In this document: piece after piece, positions 28,073 to 40,281 of the stretch
Layout: each line of letters starts with the position of its first letter
Position numbering within the stretch: the stretch's first letter is position 1
Assembly: GCF_003755185.1 (NCBI RefSeq)
Contig: NZ_RKIC01000016.1
Location: forward strand, 1 to 64,000
Reading direction: 5' to 3'
Source of the DNA: Frigoribacterium sp. PhB24
GTDB lineage: Bacteria > Actinomycetota > Actinomycetes > Actinomycetales > Microbacteriaceae
Length of the DNA: 64,000 nucleotides
The notes under the pieces: generated by a model
Told to the model about the DNA's origin: nothing
Seen by the model: the letters and a program-made list of their open reading frames with translations, nothing else
The model's database searches: none
Made by a program: the position numbers and the translations under genes

Positions 28073-29482
28073 ATGGAACTCAAGACCTTCATCACCGTCG
28101 TCCGCGCACGGTGGCGCCTCATCGTCGTCGTGACGTTGAGCACCGTGCTGCTCGGGTCGATCGCATCACTGACGACGACCAGGTCGTACTCGTCCTCGAC
28201 GCAGCTCTTCGTCTCGGTCTCGTCGATCGGCTCGTCGGACGCCGGCGACCTCGTCCAGGGCAGCAGTGCCGCCCAGGCCAAGGTGCGGTCGTACGTCTCG
28301 GTCGTCACCTCGGGCCGGGTCCTCGAGCCCGTCATCGCCGATCTCGGGCTCGACACCACGCCCGCCGGACTCGCCGCGGAGATCTCGGCCTCGAGCCCGG
28401 TCAACACGTCGTTGATCGACATCTCGGTCACCGACCCCGACCCCGCCCAGGCCGCGCGACTCACCGGAGCCGTGGCCGCGAGCTTCGAGAAGGTGGTCGA
28501 AGAACAGCTCGAACGACCCGTGGGCGGCGGCAGCGGGCTCGTCACCGTCGAGTCCCTCGACAGCCCCGCCGTCCCGACGAGGCCGACCAACCCCAAGCCG
28601 GTCCTCTGGATCAGCCTGGCATTCGCCGTGGGTGTGCTCTCGGGCACGGCCCTGGCCCTCCTGCGCGACACCCTCGACACGCGCATCCGCAGCAAGGCCG
28701 ACGTCGAGGAGGTGACGGACGCTCCGGTGCTCGGTGGCATCGGCTTCCATCCTCGAGCCACCACGGCACCGTTGGTGGTCGACCACGCCCCCCGCAGCCC
28801 GCTCGCGGAGTCCTACCGGGCCCTCCGCACCAGCTTGCAGTTCGTGACGTTCGAGGGTCACGGTCGCACGCTCGTCGTCACGTCGGCCATGCCCGGCGAG
28901 GGAAAGTCGACCACGGCAGCGAACCTGGCCGTCTGCCTGGCCGAGACCGGAGCCTCCGTCCTGCTCGTCGACGCCGACCTGCGTCGACCTCGCATCGCCG
29001 AGATCATGGGTCTCGAGGGAGCCGTCGGGTTGACCGACCTGCTCGTCGGCAGGGCGGAACTCGTCGACGCCGTGCAGCCGTGGGGGGACCTGGCCCTGCA
29101 CGTCCTGCCGTCGGGCACCGTTCCCCCCAACCCGAGCGAGCTGCTCGGCTCACTCGCCATGGCGAGCCTCGTCTCGACGGTCGAGGTCGACTACGACTTC
29201 GTCGTCATCGACACCCCGCCCCTGCTCCCGGTGACCGACGCCGCCGTGCTCAGCCGCTGCGTCAGTGGTGTGATCGTGGCGACCGCCGCGCAGCGCTCGT
29301 CGCGCCACCAGCTGAAACAGGCCCTCGCCGCCATCTCCGAGATCGGCAGCCGTACCGTGGGCATCGTCCTCACGATGGCCCCCATGAAAGGCCTGGGAGC
29401 CTACGGGTACGGCGAGTACGGCGGCTACCACGTCTCGATACCCGAGAGCCCGGCCTCGGCATCGACTGCGACAGCCGGGTGA
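28073..29482 (+). CDS. Polysaccharide co-polymerase/tyrosine autokinase (Wzc/CapAB-like)
   Basis: The 469-residue protein has a Wzz-type chain-length domain between membrane helices (about 16-34 and 177-197) fused to a BY-kinase. The Walker A is SAMPGEGKST (271-280), Walker A' LLVDADLRR (297-305) and Walker B VVID (377-380). The C-terminus has a tyrosine cluster, Y444, Y446, Y449 and Y452, the usual autophosphorylation tail. It controls polymer length and export in concert with phosphorylation. The tyrosine phosphatase gene overlaps its stop as GTGA. Confidence 0.92.
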   Translation: MELKTFITVVRARWRLIVVVTLSTVLLGSIASLTTTRSYSSSTQLFVSVSSIGSSDAGDLVQGSSAAQAKVRSYVSVVTSGRVLEPVIADLGLDTTPAGLAAEISASSPVNTSLIDISVTDPDPAQAARLTGAVAASFEKVVEEQLERPVGGGSGLVTVESLDSPAVPTRPTNPKPVLWISLAFAVGVLSGTALALLRDTLDTRIRSKADVEEVTDAPVLGGIGFHPRATTAPLVVDHAPRSPLAESYRALRTSLQFVTFEGHGRTLVVTSAMPGEGKSTTAANLAVCLAETGASVLLVDADLRRPRIAEIMGLEGAVGLTDLLVGRAELVDAVQPWGDLALHVLPSGTVPPNPSELLGSLAMASLVSTVEVDYDFVVIDTPPLLPVTDAAVLSRCVSGVIVATAAQRSSRHQLKQALAAISEIGSRTVGIVLTMAPMKGLGAYGYGEYGGYHVSIPESPASASTATAG

Positions 29483-30057
29483 CCGTCCCGCCCCTGCTCG
29501 TGGTGTGCACCGGCAACATCTGCCGCTCGCCGCTCGCCGCCGAGCTGGTGCGCCGTGCCACGCCGGCCGCGGTGGAGAGCTACGGGACGGCCGCTCTCGA
29601 AGGCCACGCACCGCCGCGAGCCACCCTGGATGCCGCCCGACGCCTGGGGCTCGATCTGGCGGCCCACCGCGCCCGTCAGCTGACGGTCGACGCCGTGGGG
29701 CACGCGCCCCTCGTCCTCGCGCTCGCCCGGGAGCATCGACGGGCCGTCGTGTCGCTGGTCCCGAGGGCGAACCGATCGACGTTCACCCTGCGTGAGTTCG
29801 CCCGCCTGACGCGCCTCGTCGATCCCGACGACACGGACCGGGCGATGGCGTCGGCGCCCGACGCCGCCGTCCGCCTCCAGCGAGCCGTCGCCCTCGCGGC
29901 AGCTCGGCGCGGCTCGGGCCGCCTGGCGGCAGCTGACGAGGACGACGTGGTCGACCCCTTCGGGTGCGGGCCCGAGGTCTACGCGAGGTCGACCGCCCAG
30001 ATCGTCACGGCGACGAACGACGTCGCCGCCTACCTCGGCCGCGCCCTGGGTGCCTGA
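29479..30057 (+). CDS. Low-molecular-weight protein tyrosine phosphatase
   Basis: The 192-residue phosphatase has the catalytic loop CTGNICRS (C10 nucleophile, R16) at its N-terminus and the general acid D159 in VVDPFG. GTG 29479 overlaps the kinase stop. It probably dephosphorylates the tyrosine tail of the co-polymerase, the classical Wzb/Wzc pairing. Length is slightly above the usual ~150 residues because of an Arg/Ala-rich stretch near 85-150. Confidence 0.92.
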   Translation: MTVPPLLVVCTGNICRSPLAAELVRRATPAAVESYGTAALEGHAPPRATLDAARRLGLDLAAHRARQLTVDAVGHAPLVLALAREHRRAVVSLVPRANRSTFTLREFARLTRLVDPDDTDRAMASAPDAAVRLQRAVALAAARRGSGRLAAADEDDVVDPFGCGPEVYARSTAQIVTATNDVAAYLGRALGA

Positions 30058-30069
30058 CACCGCATCCGC

Positions 30070-31335
30070 TCAGGGGATCGCCGTGGCTTGACGGACGGCC
30101 CCGTCGTCGCGTGGAGGATCGGCGAGGCCACTGAAGGCCCAGAGCAGCGCGGACATCGAGAACCACACGAGGTAGTCGAACGAGAACAGCATCACGATCA
30201 TGACGACGAGAACGGCACGACCCGCTCGAGAGGCGTGGACGACGGCGACGACGAGCGCGACGACGAAGCAGGCGACCCCGACGATGCCGAACGTGGCGAA
30301 TGTCGTGACGAGTTGGTCGTCCACGACCGTGAACCCGTCCTGCGGCAGGAACCCGCGGGCGTACAACTCGGGTTCACTGCCGAAGCCGCTGCCGAAGGCG
30401 ACCTCGAGGGCCGGCCGCGCGAGGAGGCCCGGCACCGATCGGAGCGCCCCCATCCGGTTCTCGTACGACCCAGAGGACACGAGCGTCCCGACCGCGTCGA
30501 CGATCTCGGACGCCAGGGCCGCGGAACCCGCGACGACGGCGAGACCCGCCAGGACGATCTTCATGGCCCGGGTCCGCGCCTCGGAGGTCGTCAGAACGTA
30601 GGTCACGGCGAGGAGGACCGCCGCGACGACGCTCCGACTTCCCGACAGGAGGATGCCCGCCGACAGCACGAGGACGGCCACGGCCGCGAACCAGGCCGGG
30701 AAGGCCCGGCGTGCCACGAGGACGACGACCAGGCAGACCGCGAGGAAGACGGCGTACGGGATGGGGTGACCGAGGGTTCCCTCGACCCGGACGAGACCGC
30801 CGGGAAGGATCTTGTTGTCGCTGACGAACGAGCGGCCCGTCGCGAGGACCTTGTAACCCCAGGGAATCGGTCGATGCGTGACGGTGAGTTCGAGGGCGCC
30901 CAGCACGACCTGGACGAAGCCGAGCCCGACGAGGCCACGGACGAAGATCGTCACGTCACGACGCGACGACGTCGCCACGAGCGCGGAGACCCCGACGCCG
31001 ACCGCCGCGAGCTCGGCCATGAGGACGGTGGTCCCGGGCCGGAACACGAGCACGCAGACGATCGAGAAGGCGAAGAAGACGAGCGTCGCCGTCGTCGCCC
31101 GCGGGCGTCCGACGGTCCAGGACCGTGGTGAGGCGAGGGCCGCGCCGGCGAGTGCGACCACGCCCGCCACGACCGCGTGCCGCACGACCTCGGGCACGGT
31201 CGCCGACGTCGACGCGACGAGGAGGCCGAACGCCGCGACGAGGGAGACGCCCCGCCGCCGGTCGGCCGGCAGGAGCAGACCGACGACCAGCGCGAGGAGG
31301 GCCGCCGCGACCGCGCCGGCGAGCACGGTCAGCAT
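30070..31335 (-). CDS. O-antigen ligase/polymerase-like membrane protein (Wzy-like)
   Basis: The 421-residue polytopic protein has about ten to twelve membrane helices and a large periplasm-side loop with GTLGHPIPYAVFLA and LLSGSRSVVAA, the pattern of the O-antigen ligase/Wzy family. It would polymerise or transfer the repeat unit outside the membrane. Its start overlaps the end of the flippase gene by 7 bases. It is the last gene of the minus-strand arm and converges on the phosphatase gene with only 12 bases between. Confidence 0.75.
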   Translation of the reverse strand: MLTVLAGAVAAALLALVVGLLLPADRRRGVSLVAAFGLLVASTSATVPEVVRHAVVAGVVALAGAALASPRSWTVGRPRATTATLVFFAFSIVCVLVFRPGTTVLMAELAAVGVGVSALVATSSRRDVTIFVRGLVGLGFVQVVLGALELTVTHRPIPWGYKVLATGRSFVSDNKILPGGLVRVEGTLGHPIPYAVFLAVCLVVVLVARRAFPAWFAAVAVLVLSAGILLSGSRSVVAAVLLAVTYVLTTSEARTRAMKIVLAGLAVVAGSAALASEIVDAVGTLVSSGSYENRMGALRSVPGLLARPALEVAFGSGFGSEPELYARGFLPQDGFTVVDDQLVTTFATFGIVGVACFVVALVVAVVHASRAGRAVLVVMIVMLFSFDYLVWFSMSALLWAFSGLADPPRDDGAVRQATAIP

Positions 31336-32597
31336 CGGGAGGCCTCGGACGGCGGACCGGAACCCGACGGGGGGACCGGCCGTGGCGCCTGCCCGCGCGG
31401 GGTCCGGTCCGACCGCACGAGGACGACGAGCTGGACGACGAGCCCGACGGCCTCGGCCACCACGAGTGCCGACAGGGCTCCGAGCGCGCCCAGACGGGCC
31501 CCGAGCACGAGGGTCCCGGGCACCCCGACGAGAGCCGAACAGATCGACGCCGTGGTGGTGTGCGCATGTCGCTCGGCACTGACCAGGGCGAGACCGGCAC
31601 CACGTGACGCACAGATCACCCCGACGAGGAGACCCCCTGTCACGGCCAGGTCGGGCGACACCGGGACGGCCCCCGTGAAGAGGACGTCGGCGACGGCCGG
31701 CATGCAGGTCGCGAAGCCCAGGCCGACGACGAGCCCGAGACCGACGTTGAGCGACAGTGAGATCGTGCTGCGACGACGAGCGAGCTCGGCGGAGGGCACG
31801 CCCACCCAGGTCTGGAGGCGGTCGGGGATCGCGGACACGACCTGCAGCCCCATGCGCAGCGGGCGGTCCACCGCGGCGAAGGCGGCCACCGAGCCGGGCG
31901 ACACCGTGCCCAGCACGGCCACGGGCAGGGATTTGTAGGTCGTCGCCACGCCCCGCCCGAGCACGAGGACGAGCTGAGAGCTCACGACGGCCCCGACGGC
32001 ACGGAAGTCACCGGTCGCGGGCAGGCGCGCCCCACCGAGTCGGGGCGCCACCACGAAGGTGACCGCGGCCGCGAGGACCATGCCGGCGCCGTAGACCTCG
32101 AGCGGCGCGCCGGCGCGGATCGCCACGGCCGATGCCACCGAGACCACCACGCGCGGCCCGGTCTCGGCGACCAGGACGAGCAGCGGTCGTCCGAGGCCGA
32201 TGAAGTACCAGGTCGGGCTGAGCGCCCCGAGCGCGACTCCCACCGAGACGAGCACGGCTGCCGGGCGGTGTTCGTCCGCGACGACGGCCGTCACGACCGC
32301 GGCGACCGGCAGCAGGACGGCGGTCGCGACGATCTTGCTGGCCAGGGCCGTGGCGAAGAGGTCGCCGGGGGGTCGGGTGCCGCGGGCGACACGTTGCGGG
32401 CCCACGATGCCCCACCCGAGTTCGGCGACGACCGACGTGGCGACGCCCACCGACAGGCCGACGGCCACGGCGGACCACCCCGACGCCCCCTGGGTCGAGG
32501 TGACCGCGGGGATCACGGCCAACGGCGCCGCCGCGGCCAGGGCAGGCACGAGCAGGTGGAGGGCGAGCCGGCCGACCTGGCGCCCGAGTGCCCTCAC
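31329..32597 (-). CDS. Oligosaccharide flippase (Wzx-like, MOP family)
   Basis: The 422-residue membrane protein has about twelve hydrophobic segments and the layout of polysaccharide biosynthesis flippases, which move lipid-linked repeat units across the membrane. Assignment rests on topology, size and context between glycosyltransferases and a Wzy-like gene. It overlaps the upstream glycosyltransferase gene by 4 bases. Confidence 0.72.
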   Translation of the reverse strand: MRALGRQVGRLALHLLVPALAAAAPLAVIPAVTSTQGASGWSAVAVGLSVGVATSVVAELGWGIVGPQRVARGTRPPGDLFATALASKIVATAVLLPVAAVVTAVVADEHRPAAVLVSVGVALGALSPTWYFIGLGRPLLVLVAETGPRVVVSVASAVAIRAGAPLEVYGAGMVLAAAVTFVVAPRLGGARLPATGDFRAVGAVVSSQLVLVLGRGVATTYKSLPVAVLGTVSPGSVAAFAAVDRPLRMGLQVVSAIPDRLQTWVGVPSAELARRRSTISLSLNVGLGLVVGLGFATCMPAVADVLFTGAVPVSPDLAVTGGLLVGVICASRGAGLALVSAERHAHTTTASICSALVGVPGTLVLGARLGALGALSALVVAEAVGLVVQLVVLVRSDRTPRGQAPRPVPPSGSGPPSEASRC

Positions 32598-33721
32598 GAG
32601 ACCGGGCCGAGGCCGAGGCCCGCCAACCGGTCGGTGAGCCGGTCGTACGACCGACGGACGATCGCCTCGAGACGCACGGCGACGTCGCGGGGGGCCTTAG
32701 CCCGGTCGGCCGGCGGGGCCGTGACGAGGGCGTCGGCGATCGAGGAGGCGCTGGCCGGCTCGGTCTGGACGAGCAGGCCCCCGACCTCGCGCTGGACGTC
32801 GTCGAGGGCGCTCGTCCGCTGGGTGACGACGGTTCGACCGCACGCCAGCCCCTGCCAGACCTTGTTCGCCACGACGCCGCGGGCCTTGGCCGAGGAGCCG
32901 AAGACCCCCAGGACCACGTCGGCCCGCGCGATGCGCTCGACGAGTTCGCTCTCGGGGACCGCGTCGACGAATGTGCACCGGTCGGCGAGGCCTGCCCGGC
33001 GGACACGTGCCTCGGCGGACGGACGGGCGGGGCCGTCGCCGACGAAGACGACCTCGACCCGGCGACGTGCCCCGACCAGCACGAGGGCCTCGATGACGAG
33101 GTCGACGCCGTGGAGGGGGATGTAACCCCCGTAGTAGAGCACTCGGAGGGCGTCGCCGCGCGCCTCCGATGGTTGCCACGTGGCCCAGGCCGGGGCGCCG
33201 ACCGCGAGCGGCACGACCGGCGCCGCCGGGTGGTGCCGGCGCACGATCTCGGCGGCCCGGGGCTCGGTGTCGACGAGGTAGACGTCGGCGCACCTCACGG
33301 CAGCGGCGTCGAGGAGGCGCAGCCGGCGGGCGGCGAGTGACGCCGGAGCGACCCGGCGCCCGTCGTCGACCGCCGTCTCGTGGAGCCCCACGAACCCGTC
33401 GACGACGAGGACGGCACCCCGCAGACGGGCTGCGAGCCACGCCAGTGGCGCGTGACTGAGACGGAATTCGGAGACGAGCACGACGTCGGCGTGACGACTG
33501 CCCCGGGCGAGCGACCGGACGTCGTGGAACGCGCGGCGCAGCCGGGATGCGGCCCGAGACCGGGGGGCGACGTCGACCACCGCCCCGAGCCGCCGTTCGA
33601 GATGAGCCCGCACGCGGACGTTGCGGGGGTAGCCCGTGTCGTGCACCCCGTACTGGAGCACCCGGAGCGGACCCGCACCGGGGCGAGACGGTCTTGCCGG
33701 GCGGCCGGCCGGGCGCCTCAT
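32594..33721 (-). CDS. GT4-type glycosyltransferase
   Basis: The 375-residue GT-B enzyme has an N-terminal LRVLQYGVHDTGYPRNVR, the hinge strand VLYYGGYIPLHGVDLVIEAL, EVVFVGDGPARP, and KVWQGLACGRTVVT in the donor-binding part. It overlaps both neighbours by 4 bases and is the second gene of the minus-strand polysaccharide operon. Donor and acceptor are unknown. Confidence 0.8.
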   Translation of the reverse strand: MRRPAGRPARPSRPGAGPLRVLQYGVHDTGYPRNVRVRAHLERRLGAVVDVAPRSRAASRLRRAFHDVRSLARGSRHADVVLVSEFRLSHAPLAWLAARLRGAVLVVDGFVGLHETAVDDGRRVAPASLAARRLRLLDAAAVRCADVYLVDTEPRAAEIVRRHHPAAPVVPLAVGAPAWATWQPSEARGDALRVLYYGGYIPLHGVDLVIEALVLVGARRRVEVVFVGDGPARPSAEARVRRAGLADRCTFVDAVPESELVERIARADVVLGVFGSSAKARGVVANKVWQGLACGRTVVTQRTSALDDVQREVGGLLVQTEPASASSIADALVTAPPADRAKAPRDVAVRLEAIVRRSYDRLTDRLAGLGLGPVS

Positions 33722-34830
33722 CGAGGGGTCGCCCCGATGCCGAGGCGAGAGAGCCGGTCGACCACGGCGTCGACCGAGGCCGCGACGGACAGGAGCGAGG
33801 CGTTGGCGGCGACGTGATCCGAGACCGTCCGGCGCAGGGCGGGGTCGCCGGTCAGATCGTGGACGGCGGCGAGCCAGCGCTCGGGCTCGTCGACGGGCAG
33901 GACGATCCGTCGTCGCAGGTCGGGGTCGGTCACGAGGAGGGGCGCGGCGCCGTAGCTGTCACCCAACAGGATCGGCAGGCCGGAGGCGGCGGCCTCGACC
34001 GCGCTCCGGCCGAAGGCTTCGCGCGAGGCCGTCCCGACGAACAACCCCGCGTCGTCCCAGAGGGCGGCGGGGTCGACCCACCCGGGCATGGTCACGCCGT
34101 CGGGTAGGGAGGCCCGGAGGCCCGCCTCGAGCGGTCCGTGCCCGTGCAGGCGAGCGGGGACGCCGGCTCGTGCCGCGAGCTCGACGAACGCGCCCGGGCG
34201 CTTGTCGACGTCGAACCGGGCCGCCCAGACGAGCGGCGTGGCGGCCTCGCCTCGTGACCTCCGGGGCGGGAGGCGGATGCCGGCGGGGACGAGATGCGGG
34301 CGGCGGACCCGTGCCACCTCGCCGGCGAGGACGGTCGTGGTGGCCCAGACGTCGTCGGCCGTTCGAAGAGCACGGCCCTCGACGAGTCGGAGGGCCGCTC
34401 GACGGACGACGGATTGCTCGCCGGGGGCCGGCCAGGGCAACCCTCGGACCCACGCGACCCAGGGCCGGGCCGATCGCCCCCGCAGCTGGGCGAGTGCGAC
34501 GTCGCTCTGCGTGACGAGGGTGACGACGACGTCGGCGGCCCGGACCTCGGGGGCGCTCGACACGAGGCGTCCGACCTCGTCGACGACGGCGCGGCCGTGT
34601 GCACGCACCGTCACCTCGCGGACCCCCGGGGTGCTCGCGACGGTGCCACGGGCCGTCGGTCGCAGCCCCACGACGGCCCGCCAGTCGAACCCTCGGGCCC
34701 GCGCCTCGGCGACCAGGTCGTGGGCCGACCGGTAGACCCCGCTACGGGCCATCAACGGCGCCGCGACGAGACAGACCCGGGGCACCGCACGGGGACCGCC
34801 CGGAGGTGGGGTCATGGCGGTCGACGGCAC
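33718..34830 (-). CDS. GT4-type glycosyltransferase, first gene of minus arm
   Basis: The 370-residue GT-B transferase shows RVCLVAAPLMARSGVYRSAHDLV at the N-terminus, LVPAGIRLP at the hinge and GTASREAFGRSAVEAAASGLPILLG in the donor site. GTG 34830 is preferred; ATG 34815 is possible but has no ribosome binding site. A consensus-like promoter lies at 34891-34919. Four co-oriented overlapping genes follow, ending with the polymerase. Confidence 0.78.
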   Translation of the reverse strand: MPSTAMTPPPGGPRAVPRVCLVAAPLMARSGVYRSAHDLVAEARARGFDWRAVVGLRPTARGTVASTPGVREVTVRAHGRAVVDEVGRLVSSAPEVRAADVVVTLVTQSDVALAQLRGRSARPWVAWVRGLPWPAPGEQSVVRRAALRLVEGRALRTADDVWATTTVLAGEVARVRRPHLVPAGIRLPPRRSRGEAATPLVWAARFDVDKRPGAFVELAARAGVPARLHGHGPLEAGLRASLPDGVTMPGWVDPAALWDDAGLFVGTASREAFGRSAVEAAASGLPILLGDSYGAAPLLVTDPDLRRRIVLPVDEPERWLAAVHDLTGDPALRRTVSDHVAANASLLSVAASVDAVVDRLSRLGIGATPR

Positions 34831-34890
34831 CGGACACTCTCGCTTCTGCTCGGGAGACAGGAGGTGATCGACCCCCGGCCGATCATGAAG

Positions 34891-34919
34891 AGTATAGGTG
34901 TGACATATGAGCAGGTCAA
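34891..34919 (-). promoter_or_regulatory. Sigma-70-type promoter for the minus-strand polysaccharide operon
   Basis: Reading on the minus strand: -35 TTGACC (34914-34919), 17-base spacer, -10 TATACT (34891-34896). It is the best consensus match I saw in the window and lies about 60 bases before GTG 34830. A TRANSITION from trmH coding into this promoter occurs without a clear terminator. Confidence 0.8.
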
Positions 34920-34938
34920 CGACCGCCCGCCACGAGGG

Positions 34939-35583
34939 TCAGAAGCGGTGACGCACGACCCACGAGTGCATCACCACGGCAGCGGCCGCCGCCGCGTTGA
35001 TGCTGCGCGTCGAACCGAACTGCGAGATCTCGAGCACGGCCTCGGAGGCCGCGAGCGCCTCGGGCGACAGCCCCGGCCCCTCTTGCCCGAACACGAGGAC
35101 GCAACGCTCGGGCAGGTCGAACGTCTCGATCGGCACGGAACCCTCGACGTTGTCGACGGCGAGGACGGGGAGGCCCTGCTCGCGAGCCCACGCCAGGAAC
35201 GTCGCGACGTCGGGGTGGTGCAGCACGTGCTGGTACCGGTCGGTCACCATGGCGCCGCGTTTGTTCCACCGACGGCGTCCGATGATGTGGACCGTGTCGG
35301 CGGCGAAGGCGTTGGCGCTGCGCACGATCGAGCCGATGTTCATGTCGTGCTGCCAGTTCTCGACCGCCACGTGGAAGCCGTGCCGATGGGCGTCGATGTC
35401 GGCGACCACGGCTTCCATCGTCCAGTACCGGTAGCGATCGACGACGTTGCGCCGGTCGCCGTCGCGCAGCAGCTCGGGGTCGAAGTGGTCCCCCTCGGGC
35501 CAGGCCTCCTCGCCTCCCGGCCAGGGCCCCACCCCGTGCGTGAGCTCGTCGTTCGGGGGCGTCGGGGACTCGTCCTGGGGCAT
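34939..35583 (-). CDS. TrmH/SpoU family RNA 2'-O-methyltransferase
   Basis: The 214-residue SPOUT methyltransferase has the three motifs in order: NIGSIVRSANAF, VLVFGQEGPGLS and QFGSTRSINAAAAAAVVMH. These build the knotted SAM site. The target (tRNA or rRNA ribose) cannot be told. TACCCT (AGGGTA, 35590-35595) ends 6 nt before ATG 35583, suggesting a leaderless message divergent from the HAD gene. Confidence 0.9.
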   Translation of the reverse strand: MPQDESPTPPNDELTHGVGPWPGGEEAWPEGDHFDPELLRDGDRRNVVDRYRYWTMEAVVADIDAHRHGFHVAVENWQHDMNIGSIVRSANAFAADTVHIIGRRRWNKRGAMVTDRYQHVLHHPDVATFLAWAREQGLPVLAVDNVEGSVPIETFDLPERCVLVFGQEGPGLSPEALAASEAVLEISQFGSTRSINAAAAAAVVMHSWVVRHRF

Positions 35584-35656
35584 CCGACCAGGGTAGGCGG
35601 TGGGAGCCGGCGACCTGCGCCTCCTCGTCGTCAGGGCACCTCGCTAAGGTGACCGC

Positions 35657-36469
35657 ATGGGTGCACGCGAAGACGTCGAATGCTGGCTGACCGACATGGA
35701 CGGCGTCCTCGTCCACGAGAACCACGCGCTGCCCGGGGCCGCCGAGTTGATCCAGCAGTGGCAGGACGAGGGCACCCCCTACCTGGTGCTGACCAACAAC
35801 TCGATCTTCACCCCGCGCGACCTCGCGGCCCGGCTCCGCGCCTCCGGGCTGCACGTGCCCGAGGAACGCATCTGGACGAGTGCCCTCGCCACGGCCGACT
35901 TCTGCCGCTCGCAGATGCCCGGCGGTTCGGCGTTCGTGATCGGTGAGGCGGGCATGACGACGGCCCTGCACGAGGCCGGGTTCATCATGACCGAGACGAA
36001 TCCCGACTACGTGGTCGTGGGCGAGACCCGCAACTACTCGTTCGACTCGATCACCAAGGCCGTGCGCCTGATCCTCGGCGGGGCACGGTTCATCGTGACC
36101 AACCCGGATGCCACGGGACCCAGCGCCGACGGTGTGCTGCCCGCCACGGGCGCCATCGCCGCGATGATCTCGAAGGCGACCAACAAGGACCCCTACGTGG
36201 TCGGCAAGCCCAACCCGATGATGTTCCGCTCGGCGATGAACCGCATCGGCGCCCACAGCGAGAACACCGCGATGATCGGCGACCGCATGGACACCGACAT
36301 CATGGCGGGTATCGAGGCCGGCCTGCACACGATCCTCGTGATGACGGGCATCAGCGATCAGGCCGAGATCGACCGCTACCCGTTCCGCCCGAACGAGATC
36401 CTGGCCGGCGTCCACGAACTCGTGCGCAGCGAACCGGTCGAGTCCGACGTGGTCCCGTCCGAGGCCTGA
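35657..36469 (+). CDS. HAD-IIA family phosphatase (NagD-like)
   Basis: The 270-residue phosphatase has DMDGVL (D13 nucleophile, D15), LTNNS as motif II, the lysine in VVGKPNP, and GDRMDTDI as motif IV. NagD-like enzymes dephosphorylate nucleotides or sugar phosphates. TAAGGT (35645-35650) is 6 nt before ATG 35657, so the start is likely leaderless. It is divergent from the TrmH-like gene. Confidence 0.9.
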   Translation: MGAREDVECWLTDMDGVLVHENHALPGAAELIQQWQDEGTPYLVLTNNSIFTPRDLAARLRASGLHVPEERIWTSALATADFCRSQMPGGSAFVIGEAGMTTALHEAGFIMTETNPDYVVVGETRNYSFDSITKAVRLILGGARFIVTNPDATGPSADGVLPATGAIAAMISKATNKDPYVVGKPNPMMFRSAMNRIGAHSENTAMIGDRMDTDIMAGIEAGLHTILVMTGISDQAEIDRYPFRPNEILAGVHELVRSEPVESDVVPSEA

Positions 36470-36506
36470 CCTCCGCGACCGAGGAGGCGCGGGTCGTGTC
36501 GGTCGA

Positions 36507-38731
<2,225 letters not shown>

Positions 38732-38735
<4 letters not shown>

Positions 38736-39283
38736 GGTGTCAGCCCGAGATCTTCCAGGCCGATCGCCGCGTAATAGGAGTAGCCGGCCGCCTCGATCAC
38801 CTCGCGGGCACCGGTGCTGCGGTCGACGACCACCGCCACGGCGACGACCTGCGCACCCACTGCCTCGAGGGCCTTCGCGGCCGCGAGGGGTGAACCGCCG
38901 GTGGTCGAGGTGTCCTCGAGGACGATGACGCGCTTGCCCTCGAGGTCGGGGCCTTCGACCTGCTTGCCTCGACCGTGGTCTTTGGGCTCCTTGCGGACCA
39001 CGAAGGCGTCGTAGTCCTTGCCCAGGGCGACGCCCTGGTGCAGCACGGCGGCGGCGATCGGGTCGGCACCCATCGTGAGACCACCGACGGCGAACACGTC
39101 GGGCACCTCGTCGATCAGGTCGACCATGACCCGGCCGATCAAAGGGGCGACCCGGTGGTCGAGGCTGACCTTGCGCAGGTCGATGTAGTACGTCGCCTTC
39201 TTGCCGCTGGTCAGGGTGAAGTCGCCGTGGAAGACGGCCTCGGAGCCGATGTAGTCGATGAGCTGCGTGCGTGCGTCGGTCAC
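38732..39283 (-). CDS. pyrE: Orotate phosphoribosyltransferase
   Basis: The enzyme makes orotidine 5'-phosphate from orotate and PRPP in pyrimidine synthesis. The 183-residue protein has the PRPP-binding motif [14 protein letters not shown], the catalytic-loop segment [12 protein letters not shown] and the N-terminal [19 protein letters not shown] 39283 lies 8 nt after TACCAT (ATGGTA, 39292-39297), so the leader is absent or 2-3 nt. The Septum_form gene is coupled to its stop. Confidence 0.94.
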
Positions 39284-39396
39284 GGTGACCCATGGTAGGG
39301 CAGGTGGCCCGAGAACGCCGGGGGACGGACCGGCTCGACGACCGCCCCGGGACGACGGCCCGGCCGGCGACCCCCTCGCCCGGTACCGTGGTCGAC

Positions 39397-40233
39397 ATGC
39401 GCGTCGCGACCTACAACGTCAACTCCGTCCGGGCTCGAGTCGGTCGGGTCGTCGACTGGCTCGTCCGAGAGGACGTCGACGTCGCGGGGTTGCAAGAGAT
39501 CAAGTGCAAGCCGGAGCAGTTCCCCTACGACGCCTTCCGTGAGGCCGGCTACGAGGTCGAGCTGCACGGTCTCAGTCAATGGAACGGCGTCGCGTTCGTC
39601 AGCCGCCTGCCGATGGAGGACGTCGAGATCACCTTCCCCTCGCAGCCCGGCTTCGCCAAAGGCCTGGAAGGCCCCGACCAACCCAAGGAGGCGCGCGCGA
39701 TCGGCGTCACGGTCGAGGGCGTCCGTCTCTGGAGCCTCTACGTGCCGAACGGGCGCGAGCTCGCCGATCCGCACTACGCCTACAAGCTCGACTGGCTGGC
39801 GAAGCTCGCCGCCGAGACCGAGACCTGGCTGGCGGAGCGACCCGACCAGCCCCTGGCCCTGATGGGCGACTGGAACGTCGCGCCACTCGACACGGACGTG
39901 TGGGACATGTCCGTCTTCGACGGTCACACCCATGTCAGCCAGCCCGAACGCGACGCGTTCTTCCGTTTCGAGGAGGTCGGCCTGACCGACGTGGTGCGGT
40001 CGCGCCTCCCCGACGGGTACACGTACTGGGACTACAAGCAGCTGCGCTTCCCCAAGGACGAGGGCATGCGCATCGATTTCATCCTGGGCTCGAAGCCGTT
40101 CGACGACCTCGTGACGGCGGTGGCCATCCACCGGGACGAACGCAAGGGCGACGCCCCGAGCGACCACGTGCCGGTCGTCGTCGACCTCGGTCTCGAGACC
40201 GAATTGGACGACGACCGACCCATGATCTTCTGA
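39397..40233 (+). CDS. xthA: Exodeoxyribonuclease III (AP endonuclease)
   Basis: The 278-residue enzyme cleaves abasic sites and trims 3' ends in base excision repair. Motifs include [16 protein letters not shown] (metal-binding Glu), [15 protein letters not shown] and the terminal SDHVPV. TACCGT (39384-39389) is 7 nt before ATG 39397, suggesting a leaderless start divergent from pyrE. Confidence 0.94.
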   Translation: MRVATYNVNSVRARVGRVVDWLVREDVDVAGLQEIKCKPEQFPYDAFREAGYEVELHGLSQWNGVAFVSRLPMEDVEITFPSQPGFAKGLEGPDQPKEARAIGVTVEGVRLWSLYVPNGRELADPHYAYKLDWLAKLAAETETWLAERPDQPLALMGDWNVAPLDTDVWDMSVFDGHTHVSQPERDAFFRFEEVGLTDVVRSRLPDGYTYWDYKQLRFPKDEGMRIDFILGSKPFDDLVTAVAIHRDERKGDAPSDHVPVVVDLGLETELDDDRPMIF

Positions 40234-40281
40234 GTCCCAGCCGCACCGGCACGAGGGCGGCCTCGGTCGCCCCACGGCCGA

